In this document: positions 32,777 to 43,763 of the stretch, one piece after another
How the letters are laid out: every line of letters begins with the position of its first letter
How positions within the stretch are numbered: position 1 is the stretch's first letter
The notes under the pieces: generated by a model
Databases searched by the model: none
Told to the model about the DNA's origin: nothing
What the model saw: the letters and a program-made list of their open reading frames with translations, nothing else
DNA from: Asterochloris sp. CNOR1
Lineage: Eukaryota; Chlorophyta; Trebouxiophyceae; Trebouxiales; Trebouxiaceae
Assembly (NCBI GenBank): GCA_963969365.1
Contig: OZ017749.1
Span: 930,001 to 994,000 of the forward strand
Reading direction: 5' to 3'
Length of the DNA stretch: 64,000 nucleotides
Made by a program: the position numbers and the translations under genes

Positions 32777-35700
32777 ATGCATTGTCGTCAGCAGCAGCAG
32801 GACAGGACTTGCTTGTGCTCTGTGTGCACAGGTGGACGCATCACTGCTGGTGTTGGGGCCAACTTGATTGGCCAACATGCGTCAGACAGGAACCAGGAGG
32901 CGACTGTCTATGTTGGAGGCCTTGACCCCCAGGCAAGGCTAATCACAACACTGCTGACTCACACAACCTTTACTTTTTATGAGCAATGCGCAACAGCATG
33001 CCATTTGCTATGCCTGCGCAAGCTTCCTGCCATCAGCTTGGCAGAGCAGCGCACATCCAGCTTCCCCGTGCCTGTTAAAGCCCAGCTGTGCAGCTGTATG
33101 CAGCAGCACGCAGCCACTCTCAAGCCTGCTGGGTGCTCTGCAGATGACAGAAGAGCTCGTCTGGGAGCTCTTTGTCCAGGCTGGCCCTGTCGGTGAGCGC
33201 CCTGCAAGCAGAAGAGCACAGCTCCAAGGCGGCCTACGCTGCGATGTGCCCCAGCACAGCCTGCCCGCAGCATAAATTGCCACAATGAGCATGCAAGGTG
33301 TCTGCCCCCTGGCCCTGTTGGTGCACCTCCTCGGCAGCAGGCTTTCACATTGCACTGCTTGGCCATGCATGGCATCATCTGCCGACAGTGTGCGCTCCGG
33401 TCGCCTGTGTAGCTGCCCCTTCCAGAGCCATGAGTAGGCTGCTGTCACTTAATTTTCGCTGCTGATGCTCTTGATGCTGCTGCAGTGAATGTGTACCTCC
33501 CAAAGGACCGTGTGACAAACCAGCATCAGCAGTATGGCTTCGTGGAGTTCAGATCTGAGGAGGATGCAGATTATGTGGGTCATTTGCTGCTCCTTTTGGT
33601 GTCTCTGCTGGCTGCGCACTTGGTTGCGGCCTCTGCGCTGCCTGTACCATTTAGCAGTGCTCTGCACCAGCCTGTTTTATGCCACTCCATGCCATGCACT
33701 GTTCTCGGTTCCTGCAGCCCAGGAAAAATACAGAGCTCCATCACACTGTGCATGAACGAGGTGGACTTGAGGGCTGTCTTTCTCTGCTCCTGGGGAGCCC
33801 CCATCCTGTAAGACAGCGCCGTCTGCCAGGCAGGCCAAGCTGCTGGGGTGCACACTGCCTGCATGGCCACTCACCCAGCCTTGAAGCTGTCTGCCCTGCA
33901 GGCAATCAAGCTGCTGCACATGACCAAGGTGTTTGGCAAGTCCATGCGTGTCAATAAGGCCTCACAGGATAAGGACTCTGCAGATGTGGGCGCCAACCTC
34001 TTCATTGGAAACCTGGACCCTGACCTGGATGAGAAGGTGAGCAGTGACAGTGTCTGCCACCACGGAGCTTGGCATGAGACAGATGCGCCAGTCATGGGAG
34101 GACAAGCAACAAATGGTGCTGCTGCTTGCTGCACGTATGGGGATGTAAGCGGCGCCTAAGGGGCAGAAGCTAGCCAGAGGCGTGTTGCGGCATTTTTTAG
34201 TGCGTCTGGCGCTGTCATGCAGACTTCAAGATGTGAGCAGTGGTGGGAACTGCTGCGCGCACAGCTAAGAAGAAGAGGCACCTGCACTGGGCTGCTCCGG
34301 GGTAGCAGCATTGTGTCTCATTTACCATCCATGCCCTCTGCCCCTGTCTGCACAAAACTGTAAGGGGCCTTCATGCATCATTTGGCTACAGCAACCATGC
34401 GACTCCTCTTGCCCTGCCTGCACTCTGACACCCATATCTCCTGCCTGCCATCCTTTGATTTTAGAAGTGTGCCTGCAGCAACTGTATGACACCTTCAGTG
34501 GGTTTGGCATGGTGGTAGCGACTCCCAAGATCATGCGGGACCCTGATACAGGCGCCTCGCGGGGCTTTGGATTTGTCAGCTATGACTCCTTTGAGGCGTC
34601 CGATCGAGCCATTGAGATGATGCACAACCAGTACCTCAGCAACAGGTAGTCTTGCTGCTCAAGCTGTTCGGGTGACGTACAAGCAGCACGTGTCCAGCCA
34701 AGGCCCCACCAGTCAACTCAGCCAACCAACCAAGCATGCTCGACTGCTGGCACTGAGCCTCAGCCATTCCTATTTGGTTGTGCTGCCTGAGCTGTGACAA
34801 ATACTGCAGCGCTGCCTCCAGCCATAGGCAGCAGCAAGCTGAGTCATAGGCAGGCTGGCTTAGAGTGCCATCCATTGCTCCGCTGACATGTGCACCTCAT
34901 CAGCACTGTGCCCCTTGCCCTGCAACCCAGCACATGCCTCATGTCTGCATGGCATACCTAAGGACCCTGCAGCCTGGCGCCTAAGCACTGTCACTAGATC
35001 CGCCTGCATGTCGACCCTGTATGAACCTCACTGCATAACAGACCCAAAGGACCTGCAGAGCCATTGCTGTGCCCGCATGCTTGGCACTCACTTCTAGGGC
35101 GTGCTGGAGTCAGCACCAAGACCCTGCAAGGCTGTTGCAGCGTCATTGGCTGCCACCTCTGCAGGGGAACATTGAGTCCAGGGATGGCAGCCCTGCCCAA
35201 GTGCTTGCTGGCTCCCCTGCAGGGCCATCACGGTGTCGTATGCCTACAAGAAGGACAGCAAGGGGGAGCGGCATGGGACGATGGCAGAGAGGCACCTTGC
35301 GGAGCGCAAGAGGGCGCTGGCCACCTCTCAAACGCGGCCCCACACCATGTTTGCCATGGCACCCAAGCAACCTGGCGCTCTCGCGCCGCCCCCCTCAGGG
35401 CCACAGGTAAGGGATAGCCTGCCTGCATCGCTGCGGCCTGCAAGGGAGTTGGTCACACATGGCAGCAGCATGCAGTGCACAAGCTGGAAGTGATGAGCGC
35501 ACCACACCATGCTCAACCCTACATTTCAAGAAGGGCTGGTGGCTCTATGCAGCGGCTCCTCACGATGCCAGGTTGGCGCGGCCTGCATGCAGCAACCCGC
35601 ATCTGAACCTGGGCCTCGTGCTGGCAGCCTGCCACATTTGCTGGCTGCAGTTTCGAGTGCTGCCATATGTGAGGAGTGCAACACGCTGCAGCAAGTGCTC

Positions 35701-37309
35701 GCACTTCATAAGTACAGGGGTGACATGCCGCTGATGCAGCCTTGCACAGCCCACTTTGGTGTCTTGGCCCCCTGTACCCTGACCTGCTAGCAGGCATGGC
35801 GCCCTCTGAGTTCTACAGCTGGCAAGTTTTGCAGGTCGCGCGCAGCCTGCAGCCTGCCTATCCTTTCCGCCGCCGCACAGCTTCAGAACTGCATGGGAGG
35901 GCCTGCACTGAAACATCTGGCCCCATCCCTGCTGCAGGCGGTCACATCCCGATGCCGTCAGCTGCGCCTGCCTCTGCCTTCAGGCATTGATGTCGCCCTC
36001 TCAATGTGCGGCCGCGCCATTCAGCACTGCAGCTGCCCCGCTTGATGCCATCAGTCACTGGTGCCCCTGCCTGCAGGCTGTGATGGCGCCTTCCGGGTTT
36101 GCAGCTGGCGGCTCGGCCCCACCGCCCCCCCCAGGCATGGCCAATGGCATTGGGGGGCCAGGACTGCCGCCTGCGCCACCAGGGCCGCCCCCAGGTCAGC
36201 CCCGGCCGGCATCGCTGTCGCTGTGCAAGCAGTGTTGCACGTTGAGTGACCATCTCACCACATACATACTCAGGGATGCACATCTGAAGCCTGTAGATAC
36301 CTCTTGGGGTCTGCACCCCTGCCCTGGCGGGAGTGATTGCCTCAGCAAATGCATCAAGCTTGAAACGATCACCAAACATGTCCATCGCTGCAGGGGCTGC
36401 GCCCCTGCCATGGCAGCAGCAGCCGCCTCAGCCGCCCCAGTTTGGCAGCGCGCCGCCCCAACCTGGGTCTGCCCCCTGGCATAGGCCGCAGCAGATGGGG
36501 CCGCCGCCGCAGATGCCACCACCCTGGGCCATGCCTCCCGGTGAGTGCAGCTTCATAGCAAACCAAAGACGTGCACCCAGTTCTGATCAGATGAGGCATC
36601 AACCTGTTCTCTTTGCACACATGCAGCAGCAATGTGTCATCCCAGATTCTATGAACAATTTTTGGTCTGATCATTTGCTGCCTGCGTGTGGCAGGCTGTC
36701 AGCAGCTAAGAATGCAGCCTGGCCCAACACTGCATGTCTTGGCCATGCCAGTTTCTTGTGCCAGGCACATCTGGTTGACTCAGAGTCTCTGGGACTAGGA
36801 ATGCACGGCAGCCAGTTGCTGTCTGGCACTGACACAGACACGGGTCCTCCGTGATCGCTGCGACCAAGGTGGTCCAATTTGCTGTGCTGCCTCCTGCAGG
36901 CATGCCACCTCCACCTGGCTTCCCTGGCTTTCCCAGACCTGGACAGTTTCCTCCAGGTGAGGCCATCCGTTCGATGTGAGGTTGAATGTAAACTGCCTTG
37001 CCTGAGTGTTGGAACTTGAGTATAGCTGTTGTGCCTGGGTTCTTGTGCAGCATGCCACTGCTGCCTGGTCTGATCAAGCCTTGCATTGCCTCTGCCTCAA
37101 TGCAGACCTCCTTTGCCTCTTCCACCGCAGCCTTGTGCTGCCTCTACCTCAGTGTTCTCGCCGATTGCCTTCTCTAACAGGGTCTTCTCCCCAGCTCAAT
37201 CCTGAAGTCCGTCCTGCTTCTGCCTGCAGGCATGCCTCCACCGCACGGGTTCCCGCGGCCACCTGGGATGCCCCTTCCGCCCGGAATGCCCCCTCCTCCC
37301 CCCCAGTGA
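32777..37309 (+). CDS. SF3B4: Splicing factor 3B subunit 4 (SAP49)
   Basis: SF3B4 is a U2 snRNP SF3b protein that binds pre-mRNA upstream of the branch site and contacts SF3B2. Exon 1 ends at 32932 and carries [10 protein letters not shown] and [13 protein letters not shown], as in plant orthologues. RRM1 continues in 33144-33192 ([13 protein letters not shown]), 33486-33574 ([13 protein letters not shown]) and 33902-34036. RRM2 lies in 33902-34036 ([15 protein letters not shown]), 34479-34645 ([26 protein letters not shown]) and 35223-35406 ([18 protein letters not shown]). The Pro/Gly/Met-rich tail is in about 36078-36193, 36394-36541, 36901-36957 and 37230-37309, ending [10 protein letters not shown] and stop. 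The first intron uses a GC donor. The start is uncertain: 32777 is the nearest in-frame ATG, but a further 5' exon is possible. One or two tail exons may be missing from this list. Confidence 0.94.
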
Positions 37310-37520
37310 ACTGGCCCACTAGATGGAACACATGACTAGCAGAAGTCCCTGACCACTTGAACAGCAGTGTGAGCATAGGAGACAGCCCTGAACTTCCACA
37401 GTCTGTGCTTGTGCGCCTTTCATGGTAAAGGCTGTGTTCTGCGGCAGGCTTCTTCCCTTCAGTGTGTAAGCAGGAACTAGCAGAAACAGAGGGTCTCGCT
37501 CCAGCGCTGCTGCTGGAGCT

Positions 37521-40500
37521 TCAGCTGCTGACTATGCGCAAGCCATCTTGAAGGGCAAGCGTGTACTCGTTTATTGCAACCTGCACACACCATCAGGTAG
37601 AAGTGAGGCTGCTTGCCAAGCAGCCTGGCCACACATTGCAGTTGGACTCAGAGGCAGTGCTGGGCGTGCATCTACAGACATCCCAATGCTTGGCCATTGA
37701 GTTCACAGGTGCTTGTATCGTCACACACAAGCAGGCACTGCAGGGACTTGCCACGATCTGGTCATCCTCCTGCAAGCGCTCGCTGCGCTCCAAGTCAATG
37801 TCGCCCTTGAGTGTGCTGATCTCCTCTAGTACCAGCTGCTGGAACTTCTCATCGATGGCATGGCGCCCACCTACAGGTGCAGCAATCAGGCAGATTCCTA
37901 CAGCGGCTGATCAGGGGACAGTCAGCAGGCAGAATGGCAGCTGGACGGTGGCTATGTACATGGCAACGCATTTTGGTGCGTACAGCCAAACAGAAAGTGC
38001 TGAGGGCTACAGCAGTTGCCTGCTATCACTGTGCCCTGAGCAGGCATTCCCTGAGGGGTCAGGTGGCTGGCTGGGCCAAGGCTTCTGATGGAAAGTGTTG
38101 CTGCATAAGCTGGCGGCTGGCACCAACAATGCTGCACAGTTGGTGAAGCTTATGGCTGATGGTCGCTGCTGGCAAGTATGTCCTGGCCGGTGTGATTTGC
38201 GCTGCATGGCTGACTCTGCTGCTGGATTGCTAGCTCAAGGGGGCACAGCAACATGCATATACCCCACATAATACAGCATCGCAGTTGCCAAGGCAGCCAG
38301 CTCTACAAAGGAATCTCAGGGCGTCTGGCAGAGCATGGGGACTGCACAGGCTGAACCCGTCCCTCTCGCTCAGCAGCTGCCGCAGCTCAAATCTGTGCAT
38401 CGAAGCCGCACTCCAGCTGTGCATATTCTGCACGTGTGTTCCCTGGACATTGACAGGTGTTGCAGCAGCCAGACAGCCTGACACAGAACAGCACGCTGGT
38501 GCCTCTCCCTGGCATCTGACTGCCCAAGACTTCAAAGAGTGAGCCGCCATTAACGGGCTCGGCATGCGCCTCTGGTCCCCCACTCACTCAGAAGCTGCTG
38601 CAGCTCAGACTGCAGCTGGCCGAGGGTGGTCTCCCGTGTCAGACGCTCCCCATCCATCTGCTGCTGCAGGTGGTACACCTCATCACCAATGCGTTTGAGG
38701 GATTGCGCCTCCCGTTCCAGAGTCGTCAGGCGCACTGCAGAGTCGTCAGGCAGCAGCCTCAGGGCTTGAGAACATGTGCAGCATTGCAGGAGTTGCGCCT
38801 CTTGTTACGGTGATCTCCGTCGTACTGCAGCCAGACAGAGTGCCTGAATTTGGTTGTGGACCTGCTGGCAAGCCACAGTGCCGTCAAGGGCCCTGCATCA
38901 GACCATTGCTCCATGCTGTATGTCTGCACAGGCACACTGCATTTGACAATCACCCCATGCTCTCTGTGTGCACAGACGCTCCGCAGCCAGGCATCAGCCT
39001 TACACTGCTTGACGGATCTGCGCACTAGGTCTTCAGACGTTTTCAGGGCTGGTACTGCTGGAGGCCTGGCAAGCCTGGTGGCGCTGAAAGCTCAGGCATG
39101 ATATTCACACATGGCTGTGACATTGTTAGGCACACACTCCTCCTAGCCAATGGCTGTTAACCCTGTGAGCTGAGTGCACAGGCGCAGCCTGCACAGTGCA
39201 TGGTGCCACCTGTGCCTGAGAGCCTGACATGAGCTCACCATCCTCGACGGCAGCCATGCACTCCTCAGACTTGCCCGCCACGCTCTGTGACAGGAACTCC
39301 ATGTCAGAGATGCGCTGCTCCCTTTCTTCCCTGAGGCCAGGGCAGCAGCAACATTCACGGGCAGGCTGAGGAATTGGGTCAGCAAACCATCACATGAAAG
39401 ACGACACTGTGTTTGTCCTCAGACGAGCCGCTTCTGCTCCTCTCTCCAAGGGGTCAGGATTTACGCTTGCTCAAACTGGGACGGTCATGTGCAAGCAACA
39501 TCAACAGGAGTAGATCAGCAGGCGCCTTGCCAGGCTGTAGGGCCACCGCTCTGTCCCTAGTGCCCTGCACTCTCTGAGCTGCTCTCTGAGCTGCACAGTT
39601 GAAGGTGCGTATCTGCCACACCAAGGCATCCCCTGCTGCTGGATCAAAGGCCGACCAATACCTGAGGGCGTCTTTGACATCCTGCAGGCTCCTGTTGGCG
39701 GCATCCAGCCCCGTCTTCAGCCCTAGCTGCGAGTCCCTCAGCTGTGCCGACACACGGTCATGCATTGCCTTGATTTCAGCATCCACGTAAGACCTCAGCT
39801 GGGCTTGGGCGTCCTGCTGCTTCTGTGTCTGTGCCTGCAGCACAACAGTGAAGCCTGGATGAGGGTCTCAGAAGCTGATGTTGCGCCTCATTGCTTCCAT
39901 CCCACTCCTGAACGCACATGCTATTGCAGGGACATGCTGCAGCCCTTCTGCATTGCAATGCAGGGGAGGCGCACTCAGACTGGCTGCACGCCGTGCGGAC
40001 TCTCAGTTGCTGCGCAGTCACTGGTACACCTGCTGCGGGAGGCCGGGTCCCTCATGCTGCCATGGTTGTGCTGCTTGGAAACAGAGGCTCCTGCAGCAGC
40101 GTTCAGGCAGCCTTACATGCACAAAGTCCTCGAGTCGGTTGAGCGTCTCCTGGACAGTCCTTTGCCGCTGATGCTCCTCCTGCCTGCGTGCCTGTGCACA
40201 AAGCAGGCACCTTCCATCGTGGGGTCACATACTATGCTGTTGTGAGGCTGTGTCTGTGCTGCTCAGCAGGCACAGATGCAGTCTGAGCAGAGGGCGACAT
40301 TAAGCAAGCTCTCACCTGTCTCTCCTGCTCAAGCTCGCTGTATAGGCTGGAGAACTTCTCAGTGACCCGGCTGAGTTTAGCTGCGGGCAGGTTCCCTGCA
40401 CTGGTACATGCGTCCTTGAGGAGCTGGCCTTGCAAAATGTAGCGTTTTTGCAGAAATTACAGCACTTTTGTCTGAGCCATGCTTGCCTGTGGGCGATGCT

Positions 40501-40604
40501 GGAGATCTGGCTGGGCTCTCAGACAGCTGGCGTAAGGGACTACTTGAACGGGAGGTGAACATGTCTTGCACTGCGCCAGGCACTTGAGCTCTCCTACTGC
40601 TCAT
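37521..40604 (-). CDS. SFA: SF-assemblin (striated fibre / flagellar root protein)
   Basis: SF-assemblin is the coiled-coil protein of striated microtubule-associated fibres at basal bodies; the beta-giardin family also contains it. Exon 1 (40604-40487) is a Ser-Pro-rich head (SSSPLRQLSESPARSPASP). Exon 2 (40395-40316) starts the rod with KLSRVTEKFSSLYSELEQERQ; then come RRQEEHQRQRTVQETLNRLE (about 40190-40120), DAEIKAMHDRVSAQLRD (about 39835-39650), EREAQSLKRIGDEVYHLQ with LQSELQQLLSE (38734-38588), DEKFQQLVLEEISTLKG (about 37870-37745) and the last exon NEYTLALQDGLRIVSS. The heptad, Gln/Glu-rich sequence and the DEKFQQ..LEEI block match the family's C-terminal half. The first intron has a GC donor. 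The start could also be the in-frame ATG at 40562, which would leave more room to the divergent neighbour. Confidence 0.88.
38364..38830 (-). repeat. Copies of both edges of an SF-assemblin exon
   Basis: The exon 38734-38588 ends ELQQLLSE then GTGAGT; a copy about 219 bp further into the downstream intron reads ELRQLLSE (near 38364-38403). Its start (TGCAG then TGCGCCTGACGACTC) has a degenerate copy about 90 bp upstream, at 38791-38830. The word GAGTCGTCAGGC is also doubled at its edge. Confidence 0.65.
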
Positions 40605-40606
40605 TC

Positions 40607-41726
40607 ATGCCTGCTGCTGCGGCTGCAGAAAGGGTGGTCCAACAGGTTTGGCTTCCCGCCTGTAGAACTTCGTTAACTCCAGGTGCCGGCCGGCATCCAT
40701 CTCGCAGGTAAAGGGGCGGGGCGGGGTGCTCACACCCCTGAGGAGCAGCTCAAAAGAGACACAGCATGTGTGCCTATGTCACATATCGAGCTGATCGATT
40801 TCGTGGCCATGATGCATTGCTCTGCTCGGCCCGTGTTGCCCTTCACGGCGAGTCTCGCTGTGCCTGCCCAGCCATGCCACTTTTCGGTCTCACATCGAAC
40901 CTGCAGAGAACTGTATAGGCTTCGAGCAAGCAGTGCACGCCTGGAAGCCACCACGGCCCGAGAGAGGGTGAGGCAGGCTCAGCTGCAACACAGCCACTGC
41001 GCTCACATGGTCTGTCTGTGGTGTATTACTATGCTGCAGGTGCTCTGCTTGCTCGATGCTGGGCATGATAATTACAATCAGGGCAATCTAAAAGCGGAGA
41101 CGGAGGCTCTCCTTGCGAGCAAATCTGGCAGCCAGCAGCCTGGGCCTGACACATTGCGCTTGGGCCAGGGATGCTGGCAGGTAAAGGTTCAGAGCGCAAT
41201 TGGTGCCTGCAGAGCTCTTCAAAGGCTGCTCTAGCAGCTATGCTGTAAGAACGACAGTCAGTGAGCAGCACATGTCTGACCCAGACTGCATTGCTTCTTG
41301 CAGGTGGTGCTGGCACCCCACATTAGATCCATGTCTAGCATTTTAGGCACGCGATTTGACATCAGCTACACCCTGCACGGGCAACACATCAGCAGCAATG
41401 TCAGATATTCGTCAAAAATCTTTGGAGAGGGCTGGTTGAGCGCAGCTGGCACGCTGGGCGTCAAGGATGACTTCACAGTCACTGTGGTCTTTGACAGATT
41501 CTGGATAGATGGCAAGAATGGGCTCCGGAAGAACCTCCAGGAAGACAGCAGTCACAATCTTCTTGACAGGCTGATTGGCTTGACTGGCCGCCTGCTGTTT
41601 TTTGAGCAGCTCTCAGTGTTCCCTGTCCTGTATCTGGATGCAGAGCTCAGCTGCTTCCGCTTCCCGCCCTTGCAAAGCAACATTCTCGTGCGTAAAGCTC
41701 CAGTGCAGCTTGCTCAGGGGGCCTAG
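40607..41726 (+). CDS. Probable plastid lipid-associated (PAP/fibrillin-like) protein
   Basis: Four exons give an uninterrupted 241-residue protein: 40607-40707, 40907-40967, 41040-41180 and 41304-41726. The first ~35 residues are Ala/Arg/Ser-rich without acidic residues apart from one Glu (MPAAAAAERVVQQ), fitting a chloroplast transit peptide. The core has WQVVLAPHIRSMSS, FGEGWLSAAGTL, VVFDRFWID, LSVFPVLYLDAEL and FRFPPLQSNILVRK. That order of a 'W-V-APHI' start, beta-strands and a conserved end resembles PAP/fibrillin-type lipid-binding proteins of plastoglobules and thylakoids, but I place it by general pattern, not a clear signature. The ATG lies only 2 bp from the longest SF-assemblin ATG on the other strand, so one of the two starts is probably further inside. 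Confidence 0.55.
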
Positions 41727-41811
41727 CAGAAAAGCTATTGCTGCCACAAAGCTTACTTTTACACCTGACATGTATGGAATGAATGTTCATGCAACAGCAG
41801 CTGTCCCATGG

Positions 41812-41877
41812 CCATAGTGTTTCAGCAGCCTAAGCCCATGGTTTGCCTGGTTTCCTGGGGCCGCATCAGAGCAATGG
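41812..41877 (-). promoter_or_regulatory. SECIS element candidate in the selenoprotein H 3' UTR
   Basis: About 39 bases after the stop codon the minus strand can fold as: lower stem CCATTG/CTATGG (one U-U mismatch), internal loop, non-Watson-Crick quartet TGAT/TGAA, upper stem GCGGCC/GGCTGC (six pairs), then an unpaired AAA 11 bases after the 5' quartet in a large apical loop that can form a CCA/TGG ministem. This order is the eukaryotic SECIS core. I folded it by hand only. Confidence 0.6.
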
Positions 41878-41915
41878 ATTAAGAAACAGCTGGTGGTGCA
41901 TGAGAAGACAGGCCT

Positions 41916-42972
41916 CTACTTCAGTGCGGCCGCAATCTCCTCTGCCAAGGCATCAATGTCATGTTCCCTCAGCTTCTTGAAAGGCCGCGGCATGTCCTGC
42001 AAGGCAATGGCAAGTACAGTGTGAGCAGGCCAGGCCAGGAGGGCCTTATCAAGCAGCTGCACAAAGGAGCAGGCACCCTCTGATGGCAGGGGAAGGGATG
42101 AATGGGTACAAACAAAATGCAATGGCGAGTTGGTGCAGGGTACGAAGATGCAATGCTGCAGCACCATCTGCAAAAGATGATGGGTACAAGTGCAGGGGTG
42201 TACCAGAATGCTCGCAAAGGTCCTATCCCCCTGGCGCACTTCAAAGCACCCCTTCCTTGGCTGCAGCAGCAAGCTCAGTCTCAGTCTCAAGCTCCACCGC
42301 ATCTGCGCTCATCAGGTTTGAGTAGGCCAGAAGCTCTGATATGGGCAGCAGCAGCACCATGAGGATGTGGGCCAGAGCCCAGGGCTATGTAGTGGGGACC
42401 AGCCCACAGCATGGGGTGTGCAGCAAATTTTGTACTAAGCATCAAAGAGGGCAGTGTATGAGGCTGCAATGTGGGAGCAGCAGCATCATTTGACAGTGCC
42501 AAAAGCAGTGCACAGAGCCCAACATGATGCCCACCTTTTCAGGGTTGACTATGATCTCAGCCTCTACACCAGCCTCCAGCAGTTTACCCTCCAGCTCTGC
42601 TGCTCTGCAGAAAGGCAGCTACACTAATTTTGCAGTGCAGGAAAAGTGGTGATGAGCTCTGATAAGACACCTCCGCTTGAAGATGCCTCAGCTCTTGCAG
42701 GCCTCGATAACCAAGCTGGAGTCAGATGGCTTGGGGGCTGGCTTGGCTCCAGCTTTGTTATCTGCACCACAGATCCTCACATGAATGATCCTGCACTTAC
42801 TACTCCACTATTGTCTTGTTGGCAGGTGACTTTTATGAGACGGTACTTCAGACCCCAAGCCCTCATGGGGCAGGTTTCTTGACAAGCTCAAAGGATGGTT
42901 CTGACTCCCCTCACCTGACTTCTTCTTCAAGGAGATGGACTTGACAGCTGTGGCCTTCTTTTTAGGCGCCAT
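41916..42972 (-). CDS. SELENOH: Selenoprotein H (Rdx family, CxxU)
   Basis: Small nuclear thioredoxin-fold redox protein of the SelW/SelH/Rdx family. Five exons keep frame: 42972-42915 (ATG, basic MAPKKKATAVKS), 42761-42671, 42604-42535, 42260-42204 and 41996-41916, giving 118 residues. Exon 2 reads VIEACKS, then TGA at 42690-42688, then GIFKRR; this is the CxxC/CxxU redox site with U at residue 44. Conserved family features follow in frame: VEAEIIVNPEKPRKGCFEVR and DMPRPFKKLREHDIDAL. The reading frame on both sides of the TGA and a SECIS-like fold in the 3' UTR argue for selenocysteine, not a pseudogene. The basic N-terminus fits nuclear or nucleolar location. It is tail-to-tail with the PAP-like gene and head-to-head with a small membrane-protein gene. 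Confidence 0.87.
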
Positions 42973-43035
42973 GTTTGGTTGATGAACGTCGATCAGATAG
43001 GCTTAGGGTTGCCTTATTCACATTCAGATCACAGC

Positions 43036-43332
43036 ATGCCTGAGCCTGTGTCAGCCGTGGGTGGCTCCATCTGGGTCACAGCTGGTGGCAGCATTGGGCT
43101 GGTAGTGGGTGCTCTTGGATTGACGGCACTCGGAGGCGTCCTGCTGGCAAAAGGGGCTGCCCTGGTAAGCCCCAGTTTGGTTTTGATGATTGAGTGGCCT
43201 GGTGACATGTCAAGCCTGCCCAACATCGCTTTGCAGGAGAGTACAGAGCTCAGTGAAATTCAGCAGCCACCTGCACAGCGGCGACGAATCAAGCCAGATG
43301 CCAAGCCAGATGCTGGGCAGAAGGAGAAGTGA
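43036..43332 (+). CDS. Small single-pass membrane protein, unknown function
   Basis: Not recognised. From ATG 43036 it reads MPEPVSAVGG, one Gly/Ala/Leu-rich hydrophobic stretch of about 22 residues (GLVVGALGLTALGGVLLAKG) and a short basic tail ending DAGQKEK. A likely intron runs from GTAAGC after 43164 to TTTGCAG before 43238; removing it keeps frame (74 residues), but the unspliced reading is also open. An in-frame ATG at 42982 would put the start 10 bp from the selenoprotein H start, so 43036 is preferred. The 63-bp spacer to selenoprotein H is probably a bidirectional promoter. Confidence 0.5.
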   Translation: MPEPVSAVGGSIWVTAGGSIGLVVGALGLTALGGVLLAKGAALVSPSLVLMIEWPGDMSSLPNIALQESTELSEIQQPPAQRRRIKPDAKPDAGQKEK

Positions 43333-43763
43333 CGTCAAGCACAGTGCCAATCTTTTTATGCTGCAGGCACAGAGTCAAAGTTGGGCATGCAGCTGCTCCA
43401 TCAGATCTAGGCACGCACACAGCCCAATGGATCTTTGCAGATGCAATAAACACATGACCCTTGCGGGACAACTTGCTAGATTAGTCCTGCCAGCAGTCAA
43501 TAACCACCTTGACTGAAGCTACTTGGGCCACCTTCAGCTCTATTTGGCAGACCAAAGCAATACATACTGCACAAGCATGAAAGGAGTAAAGTTTCAGATC
43601 ATGGTGATGCCTCAGCAAAGGCCTGGAGTTAACAACAGAGGTTGAAGGCATTTGTGTTGCCAGCATGACGGGAAGGCTCTGTTGCCTGAGGCCAGCTGAA
43701 GTCTCAAATGGCAAGGGCCATGTCCTCTCACTGAAAACTGATTCACTCGTTCAAGAAGAGGTG
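43333..43763. other. Intergenic region upstream of APC8
   Basis: About 430 bp between genes on the same strand. An AATAAA lies near 43445, and an in-frame ATG at about 43665 could extend APC8 by 33 residues, but those residues do not look conserved. Nothing else recognised. Confidence 0.45.

Noticed and set aside
42671-42761. Selenoprotein H as a pseudogene because of the internal TGA
   Set aside because: The TGA falls exactly at the redox position of CxxU, flanking sequence is conserved and in frame, splice sites are intact and a SECIS-like fold follows the stop.
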